In this document: piece after piece, positions 62,856-64,000 of the stretch | Position numbering within the stretch: position 1 is the first letter of the stretch | Layout of the letters: every line of letters begins with the position of its first letter | NCBI RefSeq assembly: GCF_051622035.1 | Contig: NC_135361.1 | Span: forward strand, 27,831,205-27,895,204 | Reading direction: 5' to 3' | Source: Arctopsyche grandis | Lineage: Eukaryota > Arthropoda > Insecta > Trichoptera > Hydropsychidae | DNA length: 64,000 bases | The notes under the pieces: generated by a model | Database searches by the model: none | What the model was told of the DNA's origin: nothing | Seen by the model: only the letters and a program-made list of their open reading frames with translations | Made by a program: the position numbers and the translations under genes

Positions 62856-63707
62856 CACACCTTTACAAAACTCGAAATCCTCGCCGATAGTTATCTAGGC
62901 TAGTGATCTAGGGTTTGTTTGGATTGGCTACAATTTTTATACCTGCTTTCTATTGCATTTCTAAATAATTTTAGTTGGAAATGTTGGCGAAATTATCAGC
63001 GTGGCGAACTTTCAACAGAATAGACGTCAGCACTCAAAGGGTTAAAATCAATGATATTTTTTTACAGTCCAGTCCGTTTGAAGAAAATCCAAACTTGTTT
63101 TTCGCTGTATGTATATAATACATATATATAATTTAGGTACCTTTTAACATTTCACGGGCTGTGGTTTAAGTTTACACTCACAGTACAACAATCGTTGTGC
63201 ACATTTAGCATTTTCATAATAGTGAAATCTGACATGTATGCATTGGCTATTTGTGAACCATTTTAGTACTGATTCAGTAATCGAGTAATTAACACGTATT
63301 TTGTGATTTCCTATCAATGCGTAATATAATCGTTTCAATAGTAAAAGTGAAATATGCAGAAAAAATATATATTTAAAAATTTAATAGAAGTATGCATTTT
63401 GTCCGAGTATGCATTTTGCAAATATGCAATAGAAAAAAAATCAGTCAATTGAATGTTTAAGGTTCTGCAATTTTGGGTGACGAGGTTTTGCATTCGAAAA
63501 TAATGCTTTTTGATGAATTGAAAAGAGACAGCTCTTGTATACGGAAGATACTTTATTTTGATAGGGTATCTAAAGTGTATAATCATATAAGATTATTCTA
63601 TTCTAAAATGTTGAATTTGCATTTTACACCTGTCTTACATTACACCAGGTATTTGCTGATTATGTAATTGGATGCTTTAATTCAAGTCGTACGATTAGAA
63701 AGAATGT
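62856..63707. other. AT-rich stretch without recognised features
   Basis: No BRWD N-terminal exon, repeat boundary or RNA gene could be supported. Short frames at 63144 and 63473 have no family signature. Confidence 0.4.
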
Positions 63708-64000
63708 TCAGGGCCGACGAGAAGGAGGGGAATTCGGGGTAAAGTTCCAGGGCTCGGATTACTTGAGGGGCCCCGTGTTGGAACGCCCGACTGAACGATT
63801 TTGATATTTTATATTATTCTACATAAAAAAACAATGTATTTATTTAATGCTAATCGTTTATTATTTTTCAATCCACACATTCTTTGTGTCCATGTGAAAT
63901 CGTACCTGCTATATCATACTTTCTTATTAAATTATTTTAAAAAATAACAACCAACATATGTAAGTATTTTTCTAATAGTTTTGATAGATTTTTCGCATAT
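63708..64000. repeat. G-rich hAT-like end, second copy
   Basis: CAGGGCCGACGAGAAGG through GGGGCCCCGTG, then a 90-nt insertion relative to the copy at 34015, then ATCGTACCTGCTATATCATA. Continues past the right edge. Confidence 0.5.

Overview
The window looks like AT-rich nuclear DNA from an insect; the order cannot be fixed from sequence alone. Genes are split by many introns with GT-AG junctions, the two recognisable gene families are animal families (snake-type CLIP-domain serine proteases are arthropod-specific), and most non-coding DNA is interspersed repeats: LINEs, tRNA-headed SINEs, Helitrons, hAT, Tc1-like, piggyBac-like and many MITEs. All host genes found are on the minus strand.

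Region 1 (1-32,328) is a tandem cluster of snake-like (CLIPC-type) serine proteases. Copy C (24,626-32,328) and copy B (9,956-22,121) each reconstruct into a complete nine-exon gene with identical intron phases (1,0,1,0,2,2,0,0), giving secreted zymogens of 387 and 390 residues with signal peptide, one clip domain, a Leu P1 activation site and an intact His/Asp/Ser triad. Copy A (left edge to 4,132) is a closer relative of B that has decayed: exons 4-7 (activation site, His, Asp) are missing, exon 3 is frameshifted, one clip cysteine is lost and the signal-peptide core is deleted. Because A and B share introns, each gives 'empty site' evidence for transposons found in the other.

Region 2 (about 32.4-40.8 kb) is intergenic and mostly transposons, including a Tc1-like element (34,449-37,994) carrying a SINE and a hAT element that itself carries a LINE. 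I see no host gene there.

Region 3 (40,852-58,813 and probably beyond the right edge) is one large gene for the BRWD3/PHIP family chromatin reader. I can place 33 exons with compatible phases and no internal stop: 1,728 codons plus stop, covering the end of the N-terminal region, WD40 repeats, the PHIP-type cryptic Tudor region, two bromodomains and an acidic/basic C-terminus. The first exon(s) are not visible. Its introns hold LINE pieces, a SINE, a solo LTR, a piggyBac-like element and several MITEs.

Region 4 (58.9-64 kb) is the upstream intron or flank of that gene, filled with a LINE, a SINE split by a Helitron, and short inverted-repeat elements.

The host genes have no evident functional link. 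The proteases would act in extracellular cascades (immunity or development) and the BRWD protein in the nucleus. The most novel-looking signals are the shared 3' hairpin of the local LINE and SINE families, the pair of Helitrons abutting end to end with a paralogous empty site, and the stepwise decay of protease copy A. I did not find an obviously new enzymatic system.
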